A stretch of 64,000 bases of DNA from Symbiodinium natans (GCA_905221605.1 CAJNDS010000338.1:51958-115957); one strand, 5' to 3'. Numbered from the stretch's first letter, positions 32,569 through 43,940 are shown. The notes: generated by a model not told the origin, from the sequence alone. Program-made: numbers and translations.

Positions 32569-32624
32569 CCAAGGAACTCCAGCTGCGCGACGTGCTTGAG
32601 GGCTCCGAAGTCGTCCATAAATAG
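32569..32624 (+). CDS. Putative exon, unassigned
   Basis: Acceptor TTCCGAG then KELQLRDVLEGSEVVHK and TAG. The minus strand is also open here; I prefer + because every other supported exon is +. Confidence 0.35.
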
Positions 32625-33364
32625 CGGTTCGTTGGGTTTAGGGTTTAGGGTTTAGGGTTTAGGGTTTAGGGTTTAGGGTTTAGGGTTTAGGGTTTAGGGT
32701 TTAGGGTTTAGGGTTTAGGGTTTAGGGTTTAGGGTTAGGGTTTAGGGTTTAGATTTAGGGTTTCGGGTTTAGGGGTTTGACTTATCGATATTGGTACAAG
32801 GCAACAGCCCTGAGAACCCAACCGTGAAGTGAGAGGCTCTGAGGATGTTGGCCCCCGCATCTTCGCAAGAGGGTCCCCAACAGGCCCTGGTTGTCGGTGG
32901 GGGTTAGGGTTTAGGGTTTAGGGTTTAGGGTTTAGTGTTTAGGGTTTAGGGTTCAGGGATGTTTTTAGGGGAATGAGGGGTTTGCGGGATGCAGGTTCTT
33001 GGCTCTGTCTAGGGATTTCGGCGGTTTTAGGGGTTTTCGGGCCTGGGCGTTGGGGTTTAGGGTTTGGGGTTTGGGGTTTGGGGTTTAGGGTTTAGGGTTT
33101 AGGGTGTTTAGGATTTCGGGGCTGAGCGGCCTAGGGTTTAGGATCCCTGAACCCTAAGCGCTACATTCTAGTCCTGTTTAGGGTGGAACTCTGTTTTAAG
33201 GAGCAACTGGCCTTCTGAGGGCATGAGGGTTTAGGGTTTAGGTGCCCTATAGAATTTCTTGGAAAGGGCAATATGGGGTTTCTACAAGGTACCGAATTCC
33301 CATTCCCTCCGAAGAGCCCCTTAAACCCCTAGACCCTAAACCCTAAACCCTAAACCCCTTACAG

Positions 33365-33506
33365 GAATGTCGGGCTGGAGTCGGACGCCCTAAGGAACAC
33401 CGCAGCAGTTAAGGCCGGCCTCGGTGTGCAAGAGCCGCTCTCAAAAGCCCCCGGAAAGCGAGGAACGTGTTGGGCAGAGCCTCCAAACCTCTCCCTGCGA
33501 TCTCGG
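33365..33506 (+). CDS. Putative exon with clean splice sites, 47 codons
   Basis: The longest orphan exon. Acceptor CCTTACAG then G; reads NVGLESDALRNTAAVKAGLG then VQEPLSKAPGKRGTCWAEPP; donor CTCGG then GTTTAG. CCCTAAA on the left, TTTAGGG on the right. High complexity. No family recognised. Confidence 0.55.
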
Positions 33507-33736
33507 GTTTAGGGTTTAGAGTCTTAGGGTTTAGGGTTTCAGTTTAGGGTCTCCAGCCCGAACCCCTAAACCCTAAACCCTAAACCCTGAACCCTGAACC
33601 CTGAACCCTAAACCCTAAACCCTAAACCCTCAACCCTAAACCCTAAACCCTAAACCCTAAACCCTGAACCCTGAACCCTGAACCCTAAACCCTAAGCCCT
33701 AAACCCTAAACCCTACAAGTACAGTTATAATTGCCA

Positions 33737-33811
33737 TCCTACGGCGACATGGCGGAGGGCTCCACCCTCACAGCACCGCTGACGTCGTCGCAGCCGCCTG
33801 GCTGGGATTAG
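33737..33811 (+). CDS. Putative exon, unassigned
   Basis: Reads SYGDMAEGSTLTAPLTSSQP then PGWD and TAG; a second frame is also open, so the reading is uncertain. It follows a CCCTAAA/CCCTGAA array (33560-33715). Confidence 0.3.
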   Translation, partial: SYGDMAEGSTLTAPLTSSQPPGWD

Positions 33812-34354
33812 GGGTTGAGGGGTTTATAGGGGTTTAGGGTTTAGGGTTTAGGGTTTGGGGTTTAGGGGTTTAGGGTTTAGGGTTTAGGGATTAGGGAGGT
33901 CGCTGGGCTATGTTTGGGGTGCAGACAACCTGGATCCATAATTCCTCATAGAGCTGAACCCCCCAAAAACCGAACCTTAAACTCCCCAAAGCACTAAACT
34001 TCCCAAAAGGCAGATACCTGCGGATGTAGGTAAGGATCTGAAGATGCTGGGTCGCAGTTTGCAGGTGGAGCTGTCAGCAAAGAGTGCATGAGGCAAAAGG
34101 AAACACTGATTGCATAAATATGGGCACTGTCCGCCTTGCAATACAACTTTGGCTCAAAACTCCCAGCGCGTTCCAAAGCCCACTCTCCAGCTTTGCTCCT
34201 GTCATTTGCACCATGCTGGCAGGCCTCCTGCCATCGTGCGGGAGAGCAGCCGCTTCATGAATTACATCTTTTTGTCATCAGGGCGCATGTTCACCCTCTT
34301 CTTGTTGCTGCCCGGCATGCTTGAGTTGATGTGGTCGGAGAGCGATCTCTATGG

Positions 34355-34480
34355 CCGGAATTCCCAGAAGAGCTGGCAAGATTAGCGGGCTTGCAAGACC
34401 TGTTGAACGACCCCGACCCCGAGCAGGCAGAGCTTGCAGGAACACCTTGGAGCGCCCACGATATGTGTATTGTGCGGCCG
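34355..34480 (+). CDS. Putative exon, unassigned
   Basis: Reads PEFPEELARLAGLQDLLNDP then DPEQAELAGTPWSAHDMCIV, ending CGGCCG before GTGGGT (possible donor). Acidic and helical. The left edge is not placed. Alternative frames here also contain ORFs, but with less regular composition. Confidence 0.45.
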
Positions 34481-34565
34481 GTGGGTTGAGGGTTTACGAC
34501 CAACTTCAAGTGTGGTTTCTTTTGGCAAAGCCGTGAGATGTGAGATGATGTGCATCTCGTGGCAG

Positions 34566-34699
34566 ATTTTCCGATGCATCATTACGACGTGGACTGCGCC
34601 AGAATCGCAGTCCAGATTCCCGCACCGCCTGGCCTTCTTCCTCACTGTGACAGCAAGAGGGAGAACGAATGGGAGGATCATCCCGCGGATGAACGGTAG
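34566..34699 (+). CDS. Putative terminal exon, unassigned
   Basis: After an acceptor TCGTGGCAG the frame gives MHHYDVDCARIAVQIPAPPG then LLPHCDSKRENEWEDH and TAG at 34697. It may follow 34355-34480 across an 85-nt intron, but the phases do not match at the obvious GT. Confidence 0.45.
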
Positions 34700-35879
34700 A
34701 GAGATTTAACCTCGGCTTTAGGCTTCACACCCTAAGCCCTAGACCCCTAAGGGTTTGAGCTGCTGCTGCGGGTTGCGCGCTTCAGGTCATGCGCTACATG
34801 TCCCGACGTTTGGTACGTGCTATTTGCATTTCAGAATGTTGCCTGTCTCGTCGCCTGAGAAAAAAATCAAAGTGAAACATTTTCCAAACGTTATGGGATG
34901 CTTTGGGCGGGTGGTATTTTTCCAGCGCTCGAGCAACTGCTTGACTAGTGAATGCTTGAATTTGAGATGCTGAACCCTAAGCCCTAAACCCTAAAGCCCC
35001 TAAACCCTAAAGCCCCAAACCCTAGAAAACCCCGAACGCTATGAAGACCCTAAACCCTAAGACCCTAAACCCCAAGACCCTAAACCTCAACCCCAAACCC
35101 TCCACCCACCCTAAGGCCTCATCACAGCCATGGTTACTGGCATGGCTTCTCCCAAGCTTCCCAGCTCTTTCGGCAGGCGCGCCTTGGGTGGGGGCGGTCA
35201 TGAGGTTGTTAGGTTTGGTCTGGGGATTTCGCCTTGGGGTTTTATGTAAGGGTAGTTATCTGGTTCCTTATGATGGGTCCCTTACCTTCTTTAAAGAGCT
35301 CCGAAGTATGGGCCCTTGTGTAGGGTATTTAAGGGGTATCTAAGAGGTCCCCGTTGAAGGGTCCATGTGAAGGGAGCATGTAACAACCCCGAAGAGTTTA
35401 CTTCCATACTGGTGCTTAATATGGAGTTGGTCGGGCTGGAGAGGAGGGTATCAGTCCATTCCCTAGCTCCCTCTGATTACCTCGCAAGCAAGATCCCAAA
35501 GCCATGATAGGTATTGAGGTTCAGGGTTGTTCGAAGCCATATCTCGAGTTTCCCTACTGATCCAGCCCCCTATATAAACCTTGGGGTGAAGGCTTTGGGA
35601 TTTCTTCCAGAAGCGTTGCCACTTGTAGAATCACTCTTATAGGGTTCTGCATGGGGGGGAAGGTACCTGGGGAACCTTAAAGAAGCTCGCAGAACCTGGA
35701 ATGGAATGGATGTAGGTTGGGGTTTAGGGTTCAGGGTTCAGGGTCTGGGGTTTGGGGTTTGGGGTTTTGGGTCTAGGGTTTAGGGTATAGGTTTTAGGGT
35801 TTAGGGTTTAGGGTTTAGTGTTTAGGGTTTAGGGTTTAGGGTTTAGGGGGCCTTCGGGGGGCCTGGGGGCATTTGCCAG

Positions 35880-35933
35880 GAGAAGGCGGGCAACACGCGC
35901 GCGTTCGCGGAGGTGATCTGCGGCACAGGCTGG
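35880..35933 (+). CDS. Putative exon with clean splice sites
   Basis: Acceptor TTTGCCAG and donor TGG then GTGCCC bound EKAGNTRAFAEVICGTGW, eighteen whole codons. The flanking arrays are in the reverse arrangement (TTTAGGG left, CCCTAAA right), one of the few exceptions to the bracket rule. Confidence 0.4.
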
Positions 35934-36070
35934 GTGCCCCAGACCCTAAACCCTAAGCCCTAAACTCTAAACCCTAAACTCTAAGCCCTAAACCCTAAAC
36001 CCTATACCCTAAACCCTAAACTCTGAGCCCTAAACCCGAAACCTCAACCTTAAGCCCACACCTCAACCAT

Positions 36071-36155
36071 GCACAAACCCCAGAATCTCAAGCCCCAAAT
36101 CGTACTCAGCGCCTCCCCACGACCGCAAGCCTGGGGTTTAGGGTTTCATACCCTA
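36071..36155. repeat. Duplicated segment, copy 2
   Basis: Near-copy of 26521-26604, with a few substitutions and small indels. Confidence 0.85.
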
Positions 36156-36434
36156 AGCCCTAAACCCTAAACCCTAAACCCTAAACCCTAAACCCTAAAC
36201 CCTAACCCTAAACCCTAAACCCTAAACCCCAAACCCTAAACCCTAAACCCTAAACCCTAAACCCTAAACCCTCTCTGTCCCAAGAAGCCTGGATTCCCAT
36301 TAATCTAATGAACTCCAGTTCAGGGCTGCAGAGAAGCCCTAAAGCAATAACTCGACCCTAAACCCTCAACCCCTCAACCCTCAACCCTAAACCCTTCAAC
36401 CCTTCAACCCCTCGACCCCTCAACCCCTCAACCC

Positions 36435-36473
<39 letters not shown>

Positions 36474-36562
36474 ACCCTAAACCCTAAACCCTAAACCTCA
36501 AATCCTGAACACCATATGCTAGTTAAACCCTATACCTAAACCCGGAAGGAATAATTCGTAAG

Positions 36563-36640
36563 GCCAGGCTTGTTGCTGGGGGTGACGACCTGGTCGATCC
36601 AGTCGGGCGCAGCTGCGCTAGGGCTGCTGCGAGGCCCTGG
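36563..36640 (+). CDS. Putative exon with clean splice sites
   Basis: Exactly 26 codons between CGTAAG and GTTTAGGG, reading ARLVAGGDDLVDPVGRSCAR then AAARPW. The minus strand is also open. Confidence 0.4.
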
Positions 36641-37920
36641 GTTTAGGGTTTTGGGCTTCTAGGGTTTAGGGTCGAGGGTTTAGGGTTGAGGGGTTGAGGG
36701 GTTGAAGGGTTTAGGGTTGAGGGGGTTGAGGGGTTGAAGGGTCGAAGGGTTGAGGGGTTCAGGGGTGGAGGAGTTGCTGAGAGGCTGAGGGGGGGGGAGG
36801 ATTAGCCCGTCTAGTTGCAGGGTTTGGAGTTTAAGGTTTAGAGTTTGGGGTTTGGGTTGTTCCCGATCCTCCGAGTAAAGTGTGAAACCCTAAGCCCCAG
36901 TGAGGCCCGAGCCACCGAGTACAGTTTGTTGAAACCCGAGAAGCCCTAAGCCCCAAGCTCTAAACCCTAAACCTTAAACCCCGAACCCCTAAACCCCAAG
37001 CCCGATACCCTAATGAGGTTTTCGGGTTTAAGGTTTAGGGCTCGGGGCTGAGGGCTTAGGGTTTAGGGCTTGAGCGCTTGCGTTTCATAGGTTTTAAGGT
37101 TCAGGGTTTAAAGCCTTTTTGGACGGAAGGGGCTCTGAGCTCGGGAAGCGTCACTACTGCGCGCCCTAAGGCCTTCAACGCCCTATGCCCTGAACGCTGC
37201 ACTCTAGGCCCTACACCCTAAACCCTAACCCTAAACCCTAAACCCTAAACCCTAAACCCTAAACCCTCAACCCTCAACCCTCAACCCTCAACCCTAAACC
37301 CTAAATCCGAAACCCTACAAGCCTAGTCGTTGGGCCGCCACAGGGGACTGGCTTGGAGGCCGCAGCAGCATAGGCGCGGCAAGGACTATGTAGCTCCAGG
37401 TTTGTTGTCCGTTTCGCCAGACCCTTTCCCTGGGGTGACCTCTGAGTTTGGGTCTACGTAGCAGGTTTACGAAAGTAGGATTCCCTTATAAGAAGGACCC
37501 CCAATGAGGTATCCCTTCTGATCGGAAATCCCCAAGGAGCAGGTTGACGGGCTTTTCGTTATTTTGGTTTGGCCCTTTGTTTTTGTTTAGACAACTTGGT
37601 TCCTTGGTTGCGGGTTCAGAGCGAAGCCGATCCTAGCATTTTTAAGTATAGGACTAGGGTTTAGGGTTGAGGGGTTTAGGGTGTAGGGTCTATTAGGGTT
37701 GAGGGTTTACGAGACGTAGAGTTGCGGTGAGGAGGCCTGTTATTTGAGAAGGCGCCCCCAAGCGCGCAGCACAGCGCACGGCCTTCTTGAACAAACCCTA
37801 AACCCTCAACCCTAATCACATCCTGAACCCGAAGCCCTAAACCCTAATTTCATCCTAAACCGGAAGCCCTAAACCCTAAATTCTAAACCATATGTCTTAT
37901 AAACCTTAAACCCGGCCCGC

Positions 37921-38006
37921 TGGAAGCTATCCCTCCCTGGGCCCCCAGGCATCACTGTGGGCGTGAATGCATCGCTGCTGGGAGCAAAGGCTTATAGCAC
38001 ACCCCA
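37921..38006 (+). CDS. Putative exon, unassigned
   Basis: Reads WKLSLPGPPGITVGVNASLL then GAKAYSTPQRN. Mildly hydrophobic; it lies about 430 bp before the first CLC exon, but I cannot align it to the family. Confidence 0.35.
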
Positions 38007-38115
38007 AAGAAACCAAAATATCCAAAACCCTCAGGGTCTAAGTCTTAGGGTTTAGGGTTTAGGGTCTAGCGTCTAGGGTTTAGGGTTTAGGATTTAGGGA
38101 ACCAACGACGCTAGA

Positions 38116-38180
38116 CCCTTCAACCCTTCCACATTTCTGGGCCAAAGATCCACGGCGGTTTGTGCCGGGTTCAGTGTTTA
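38116..38180 (+). CDS. Putative exon, unassigned
   Basis: Reads TLPHFWAKDPRRFVPGS between two G-rich arrays. Weak: the opposite strand is open too. Confidence 0.2.
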
Positions 38181-38430
38181 GGGTTTAGGGAATAGGGTCT
38201 AGGGTTGATAGCCAAGGTGCAACCGTCATAAACCGAAGTGTGCGGGAATGGTTAATGGAGTCAATTCCTCAACCCTGGGCGTTAGGTAATGGGTTCCTCT
38301 ACCAGCCCCCCTCTTTACCCTGCCAGGTTCCCCAACCCTAAACCCTAAACCCAAAACCCCTAAACCCTAAACCCCAAACCCTAAACCCTAAATCCCACAC
38401 CCTAGACCCTAAACCCTAAACCCCTAAGTA

Positions 38431-38518
38431 GGGGAATGCCCGTTCCGAGGTTGGCAGTCCTCGCCCGCCTTTTGGCGCGCACGACGCCCAGTGCCGAGGG
38501 CAGCGGCTATCCGCAGAT
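38431..38518 (+). CDS. CLC exon a (GSGIPE-type motif)
   Basis: Reads MPVPRLAVLARLLARTTPSA then EGSGYPQ, ending with two bases of the Met codon before a GA donor (GCAGAT then GATACG). PxAxGSGIPEM is the first CLC selectivity region. The left edge is approximate (AAGTAG at 38430). Confidence 0.75.
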
Positions 38519-40056
38519 GATACGTGGCAGCCCAGTCGTACTTTAGTTGGACCCTTTGGGGGTGTTAGCCCTCTCGGGTGTTGGTCCGGGGGTTTGGGGT
38601 CTCGAGGCTGTATGGGACTTAGGGTCTATCATGGGTGTAGGGTTTAGGGATTTAGGCATGTAGGGATTCAGGCATCAAGGGCTTTAGGGCTTAGGGTTTA
38701 GGATTTTGGCTGGGTGCTAACCTCCCACGCCCCAAGCCCTATTCCCAAACCCTGAATACTACGAACACCCCCTAAACCAAAGCCCTAAACCCTAAACCCT
38801 AAACCCTAAACCCTAAACCCTAAACCCTAAACCCTAAACCCCAGACCCTAGACCCTAAACCCTAAACCCTAGAAGCAACCCGAGCTGCACCCAAGCCGCC
38901 CGAGGCAACCCTGAACAGCCCCGAGCATCCCCTGCATCCCAAGAGCAAATCCCCAAACCACCCGGAACGCAACCCTAAACCCTGAAAACCTAAAACCCTA
39001 AACCCTAAACCCTAAACCCTAAACCCTAAATCCTAAACCCTAAACCCTAAACCCTAAACCCTAAACCCTAAGCCTCAAGCCCTCAACTCAACCCGAAGCC
39101 CTAGACCCTAAACCCTAAACCCTAGGCGCGAAATCCTCAACCCCAAGCTCTAACGCTTAAACCCTAAATAAGCAGCCCCCAAGCATCCCTTAAACCTGAA
39201 GCACAGGCCTAAGCCCTAAACACTAAACCCGAAACCCTCATCCCCAAATCCTAAACCCTAAACCCTAATTAAACCCTAAACCCTAAACCCTAAACCCTAA
39301 ACCCTAAACCCTAAACCCTAAACCCTAAACCCTAAACCCTAAACCCTGAACCCTAAACCCTAAACCCTAAACCCTAAACCCCAAACCCTAAACCCTAAGC
39401 TCTAAGCCCTAGAAACGTAAACTCTGAAGCACAGGAAGGCCATGTTCTTCGGCAACACGACGCTGGCAGACTCCAGCTTGTCGCAAAGGCCCTCCTCGTT
39501 GGCCGCTTGGCTTTATAAAGCGGGTTTAGGGTTTTTAGGGGTTTAGGGTTTAGGGTTTGGGGTTTGGGGGCGGGTCAAACCTTAGGGTGTTCAGGCTTCA
39601 GGGTTTAGGGTTCAGGGTTGGGGTTTAGCGGTTTGGGATTCAGTGTTTCGAGTTTGCGGTTTTGTGGCTTCGGAAGCTCCTGAGCCCTGAAACGTCAAGT
39701 TTACCCTAAACCCTAAACCCCGCAACCTCCCTCCCCCGCAAAAAGAGATCCGAAAATCCTAAACCTAAAGCCCAAAACCCTAAAACCTTAAGACCCCAGG
39801 ACCCAAATCCCGGAAAAGGTTTCGGCTCGAGGTGCCAGGCGTCCCATAGGTTTGTTTTTGGCTTTTGGCTTTTTGGGTTTGGGGTTTAGGGTTAAGGGTT
39901 CAGGGTTTTCGGGTGTTGGTGCGGTGTAGGGTGTTGGGGTTTTGGGGGTTTAGATGTCGTGGTTTTCAGGGGTTTTCGCGGGGTTGCGGGTTTATTGTTT
40001 AGGGCTTGAGGGTTCAGGAGGCTAAGGTGAGGGCGGAGGATCCCTAAACCTAAACC

Positions 40057-40130
<74 letters not shown>

Positions 40131-40605
40131 ACCCCCCTCAACCCTCAACCCTCAACCCTAAACCCTAAACCCTAAACCCTAAACCCCAAAACCCTAAACC
40201 CTAAACCTAAGCTTATGCGAGTAGGATAGGAGAATTCTCCATGTTCCCAACTACCCTAGCCTCTCAGACTCCCAGTACTTCCCCGAAGATCCCTGTAGTG
40301 CGGGGGGTACGATAAACCCGATTTAAGGATTGTTTGTACAAGGGGGAACTTCCCAAACCCAAACCCTAACCCTAAACCCGAGCCCTAAACCCTAAACCCT
40401 AAACCCCAAACCCTAAACCCTAAACCCTACTAAACCCTAAACCCTAAACCCTAAACCCTAAACCCTAAACCCTAAACCCTAAACCCTAAACCCTAAACCC
40501 TAAACCCTAAACCCTAAACCCCTAACCCTTAAACCCTAAACCCTAAACCCTAAACCCTAAACCCTAAACCCTAAACCCTAAACCCTATTAGGGGCGAGAG
40601 CCGAG
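38519..40605. repeat. CLC introns a-b and b-c: heptamer arrays
   Basis: Intron a-b: G-rich 38638-38702, then C-rich 38785-38875 and 38990-39410. Intron b-c: G-rich 39522-39640 and 39870-40040, then C-rich 40045-40205 (mostly CCCTCAA) and 40350-40587. Both introns therefore go from TTTAGGG-type to CCCTAAA-type. Confidence 0.9.
39435..39468 (+). CDS. CLC exon b
   Basis: Acceptor GCACAG at 39434. Joined to exon a it gives PQMKAMFFGNTTLA, matching the family pattern PEMKAYLNG. It ends before a probable GA donor (GGCA then GACTCC). The boundary is chosen because it restores family length to the next FLS; the island itself is open on both strands to about 39520. Confidence 0.65.
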
Positions 40606-40638
40606 GTCTTCCTCTCCACACGCACCTTCTGCGTGAAG
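40606..40638 (+). CDS. CLC exon c, 33 nt
   Basis: Reads VFLSTRTFCVK, equivalent to the family FLSxRTLxVK. Acceptor AGCCGAG; donor GC (GTGAAG then GCTGTG), with AGGC shared by both splice sites. Using the nearby GT instead would insert one residue relative to the family. Confidence 0.65.
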
Positions 40639-41277
40639 GCTGTGGAGCCACCCGAAGAATCGCGGGACCCGAACCTCTAGTCTAACTCCTAGACGGTAAA
40701 CCCTAAACCCGAAACCCTAAGCCCTAAACTCTGAGCGCTAAGCCCTAAGCCCTAAGCCCTAAGCCCTAAGCCCTAAGCCCTAAGCCCTAAGCCCTAAGCC
40801 CTAAGCCCTAAGCCCTAAGCCCTAAGCCCTAAGCCCTAAGCCCTAACCCCCAACCCCTAAACCCTAAACCCTGCTTCCGAGGCCACACACTCAACCCTAA
40901 ACCCCAAGCCCATAAAAGCAGGAGAACGCCACAGCACCCCACTATAAGGGTACTTTCCAAGTCCCAGAATACGCCCAAGCACCTTGATATAGATCCTAAA
41001 TCCTGGATCCGAAGCTACCCCGAAACCCCCCCCCCCCCCCTAAGCCCCAAATCCTAAATCCCACCGCTCCTTCTGCTCCCCAAAAACCCTAAGCTCTGAA
41101 TTCCCGAAACTCTACGCCCGAACTCCCTAAACTCCAAAATTCCTAAGTCCCTAAAGGCCCCGAAGCCTTCTACTCCAAGACCGTCCGCTCTAAACTCAGG
41201 GCTTTTAAGTTGAGGGTTGGGGCTTAGGGCTTAGGGAAGCCTTTCTGTGGGCCCTACTTTCTGTCGCTTTTCAGGAG

Positions 41278-41344
41278 TGAGGTACCCTATATCCCCGTAT
41301 ATATACCCTTTAAGGGATTACATAGGGTACCTCATTCCCCCCTT
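41278..41344. repeat. Short inverted repeat
   Basis: Perfect 13-bp arms TGAGGTACCCTAT and ATAGGGTACCTCA separated by about 41 bp containing ATATATACCC. MITE-sized foldback in an intron; no ORF. Confidence 0.7.
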
Positions 41345-41597
41345 TCCCAACGAGCCAACCGCAAGCCTGAACCCTAAATCCCTAAACCCTAAGCCCTAAA
41401 CACCAAACCCAAACCCTACACCCTACACCCTAAACCCTAAACCCTAAACGCTAAACCCCAAACCCAAACCCCAAAACCCCCCCTAAACCCTAAACCCTAA
41501 ACCCTAAACCCTAAACCCTAAACCCTAAACCCTAAACCCTAAACCCTAAACCCTAAACCCTAAACCCTAAACCCCAGAAGACACTCACTCCCCACAG

Positions 41598-41640
41598 GCC
41601 GTCAGCCTGATGTTGGTCGTTTCCGCCGGGCTGCCCATAG
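41598..41640 (+). CDS. CLC exon d
   Basis: Reads AVSLMLVVSAGLPI plus one base, the hydrophobic run just before the GxEGP motif. Acceptor CCCACAG; donor CATAG then GTTGCT; AGGT occurs at both ends of the following intron. Confidence 0.8.
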
Positions 41641-42067
41641 GTTGCTTGGGGCCGCTTCCTGTTGTTTTTTTTTTTTTTGGGGTATGGGGGTGGGGTATGG
41701 GGGTGGGGTTTAGGGTTTAGGGTTTGGGGTTTAGGGTTTAGCGTTTAGGGATTAGGGCTCGAGATGTAGGATTCAGGGTTAGCTTAGGGCATTGGAACCG
41801 TAGGGTTTCCAAAAGCGCTCCCTTCCCCTTCCCCCCCTAGATCTCCCCGTTGCAGCTTAGGCTAGAACCCTAGGCCCCCAGCCCTAAACCCTAAACCCTA
41901 AACCCTAAACCCTAAACCCTAAACCCTAAACCCTAAACCCTAAACCCTAAACCCTAAACCCTAAACCCTAAAACCCTAAAACCCTAAAGCCCTAAACCCT
42001 GAAGTTTTCGTGTTTCTCACCCAGCGCTGTACCCGAAGGTTTTCTACTTCCGAGCCCAACTTGATAT

Positions 42068-42350
42068 CCCTAAAGCCTAAAGCCTAAAGCCTAAAGCCTA
42101 AAGCCTAAAGCCTAAAGCCTAAAGCCTAAAGCCTAAAGCCTAAAGCCTAAAGCCTAAAGCCTTAAGCCTAAAGCCTAAAGCCTAAAGCCTAAAGCCTAAA
42201 GCCTAAAGCCTAAAGCCTAAAGCCTAAAGCCTAAAGCCTAAAGCCTAAAGCCTAAAGCCTAAAGCCTAAAGCCTAAAGCCTAAAGCCTAAAGCCTAAAGC
42301 CTAAAGCCAAAAAACTAAAGCCTAAAGCCAAAAGCCTAAAGCCCAAAGCC
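42068..42350. repeat. (GCCTAAA)n array
   Basis: About forty copies of a heptamer differing from CCCTAAA by one base, highly homogeneous, with decay only at the right end. Confidence 0.97.
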
Positions 42351-42783
42351 TAAACCCTAAGCCCTAAACCCATGGTACTTCTAAGGGGTTCAGGGTCCCG
42401 AAGCTTTGAACTTAAATATAACCCCGAAACCCTAGACAACATCCCCTACCGATTTCGGTTTTAGGGTTCAGAGTTTAGGGTTAAGGGTTTAGGGTTTAGT
42501 TTGGGGTACCTTCCCCGAAGTTATAGTTGGGATCCTCCTTGATTCAAGGGCTGCTGGGTCCTTTGGAGGGCCATGATCCACAATCTCCGAGTCGCGTCAG
42601 CCCCACACCGCTTAGACCCTAAACCTGAAACCCAAGCCCCTCTAGCCCTAAACCTCTACACCCAACCTCTTGTCCCGTCCGTTGGACACTGACCACACCC
42701 TGCCCTTCTGCGATATACGTTGAACCCTAAACCCTAAACCCTAAACCCTGAAGCCTAAACCCTACACTCTAGGTGCTCTGCAG

Positions 42784-42876
42784 GTCAGGAAGGCCCCAAC
42801 GTCCACCTCGCTGCGTGCATTGCCCGCCACATCCGCTATTCTTTCTTCGAGCGGAACCTGCAATCGGAACCTGGAT
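42784..42876 (+). CDS. CLC exon e (GxEGP motif)
   Basis: Joined to exon d it reads GQEGPNVHLAACIARHIRYS then FFERNLQSEPG. Acceptor CTCTGCAG and donor GGAT then GTAAGT are both textbook. The glutamate of GxEGP is the gating residue in the family; the usual Lys/Arg before it is Gln here. Confidence 0.88.
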
Positions 42877-43377
42877 GTAAGTTGACTTTGTCATAGTTGG
42901 GTAACATTTTATTTTGTTAAGCGTATTTAAACACAAATAGAACAATATATTCTTAATACGATCCCAACCATGGACTAGTTGAAGCCTAAACCCCTAAGAC
43001 TCAAGCCGAATGGCAGCTGTTTGGGGTTAGGGTTTCGGGGCTTGGGGTTTAGGAGTTTAGGGTTTCGGGTACCTTCCTGTTTCATGCGCAGGTAGAAGTG
43101 CAGAGTTAGGACTTATGCAAGGTCACAATAGAATAGCTGTCCTTGTCATCTCGCCTACAGCCAACTCCAAACCCCAAGCCGCCTTGGAGGTTCGAACTAA
43201 GGGACCATGTAGCTCCCAAGAAAGCCCTAAACCCTCACCCTAAACCTGACCACCCTAAGCCCTAAACCCTAAACCCAACACCCAACACCCTAAACCCCTA
43301 AACCCTACACCCTAAGCCCCTAAACCTCTACACCCTGAGCCCGAACGCTTTGACCCACCATGCCAAGGAGACTTCAG

Positions 43378-43429
43378 TGCACATCCTCCACGCCGCCTGT
43401 GCTTGCGGGGTGGCTGCGACTTTCTCCTC
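43378..43429 (+). CDS. CLC exon f
   Basis: Acceptor ACTTCAG. Reads LHILHAACACGVAATFSS across the junction, equivalent to the family AAAAGVAAAFGAP. Ends before GCCGCT, a GC donor. Confidence 0.82.
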
Positions 43430-43940
43430 GCCGCTGCGGCCGCAACTTACAGGGACGAACTGTAAAACCCTTAAAACCCTGTAAAGTTTAGGGTTTAGGG
43501 GTGTTTAGGACTGTAAACCCTTAAAACCCTGTAAAGCTTAGGGTTTCGGGGTGTTTAGGCCTTTCAAAGTGGCCGTGTTAAAGTGCACTGCTCCTTGCCC
43601 TCCGTAGAGGAGGCAAAGGTCACATGCCTCCCTCCACACCGTTAGCGGAACTGGGGGCAGCTGCCAGCACGTTCCTTATCCTTGTGCATGGTGTTGGGGC
43701 CGATTGCGTTTGCATCGCTGAGTGGGGAGGCCTTTCGTCCGTAGTTCGTGCGTCCCATGTGTTGCTTCGTTGTTGCATGCTGTTGTTATGGAGAGTGACT
43801 GTGGTAGCTTAAACCCTAAACCTAGGGTCCTTAACCCTGAACCCTCAAGAGTGGCAAAGCCCAGGCGCCCAATGTTGAGGCCTTCATATACCAGCCCTAA
43901 ACCTAATTAACCCTTAAACCCTAAACCATAAACCACTTAG

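Larger units (their letters stand above)
30746..33560. repeat. Heptamer mosaic, block 9
   Basis: G-rich 30846-30960, 31080-31122, 31295-31665; C-rich 31125-31235, 32008-32165; G-rich 32281-32316, 32405-32455, 32634-32775, 32903-32955, 33045-33110, 33505-33550. Exon-like islands between them are listed separately; 33115-33320 is plain. Confidence 0.9.
33812..35879. other. Mixed region with little repeat
   Basis: G-rich 33822-33895; largely unique sequence 33900-35030 around the two exons above; GACCCTAAA-type short array 35041-35100; 35110-35700 plain, no gene recognised; G-rich 35715-35850. 34940-34975 recurs at 46570-46606 (CTTGACTAGTGAATGCTTGA core), a dispersed repeat. Confidence 0.6.
35934..38430. 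repeat. Heptamer mosaic, block 10
   Basis: C-rich 35942-36040, 36150-36275, 36355-36505 (with a CCCTCAA sub-array); the duplicate segment at 36071-36155; G-rich 36641-36860 (TTGAGGG variants), 37020-37110, 37650-37710, 38040-38100; C-rich 37205-37315 and 38335-38430. 37380-37640 is plain with no gene seen. Confidence 0.88.
40639..42783. repeat. CLC introns c-d and d-e: heptamer and variant arrays
   Basis: Intron c-d: (CCCTAAG)n 40738-40850, plain sequence, the foldback at 41278-41344, C-rich 41380-41578. Intron d-e: T run 41665-41676, G-rich 41697-41790, C-rich 41880-42000, a 280-bp (GCCTAAA)n array 42068-42350, plain, C-rich 42722-42765. An island at 42544-42612 (FKGCWVLWRAMIHNLRVASA) is exon-like but does not fit the CLC frame; it may be an unrelated or alternative exon. 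Confidence 0.85.

Noticed and set aside
39426-39507. Minus-strand exon (contains EGLCDKLESASVVLPKNMAF)
   Set aside because: Open and plausible, but the + reading supplies the missing KAMFFG part of the CLC gene exactly between exons a and c.
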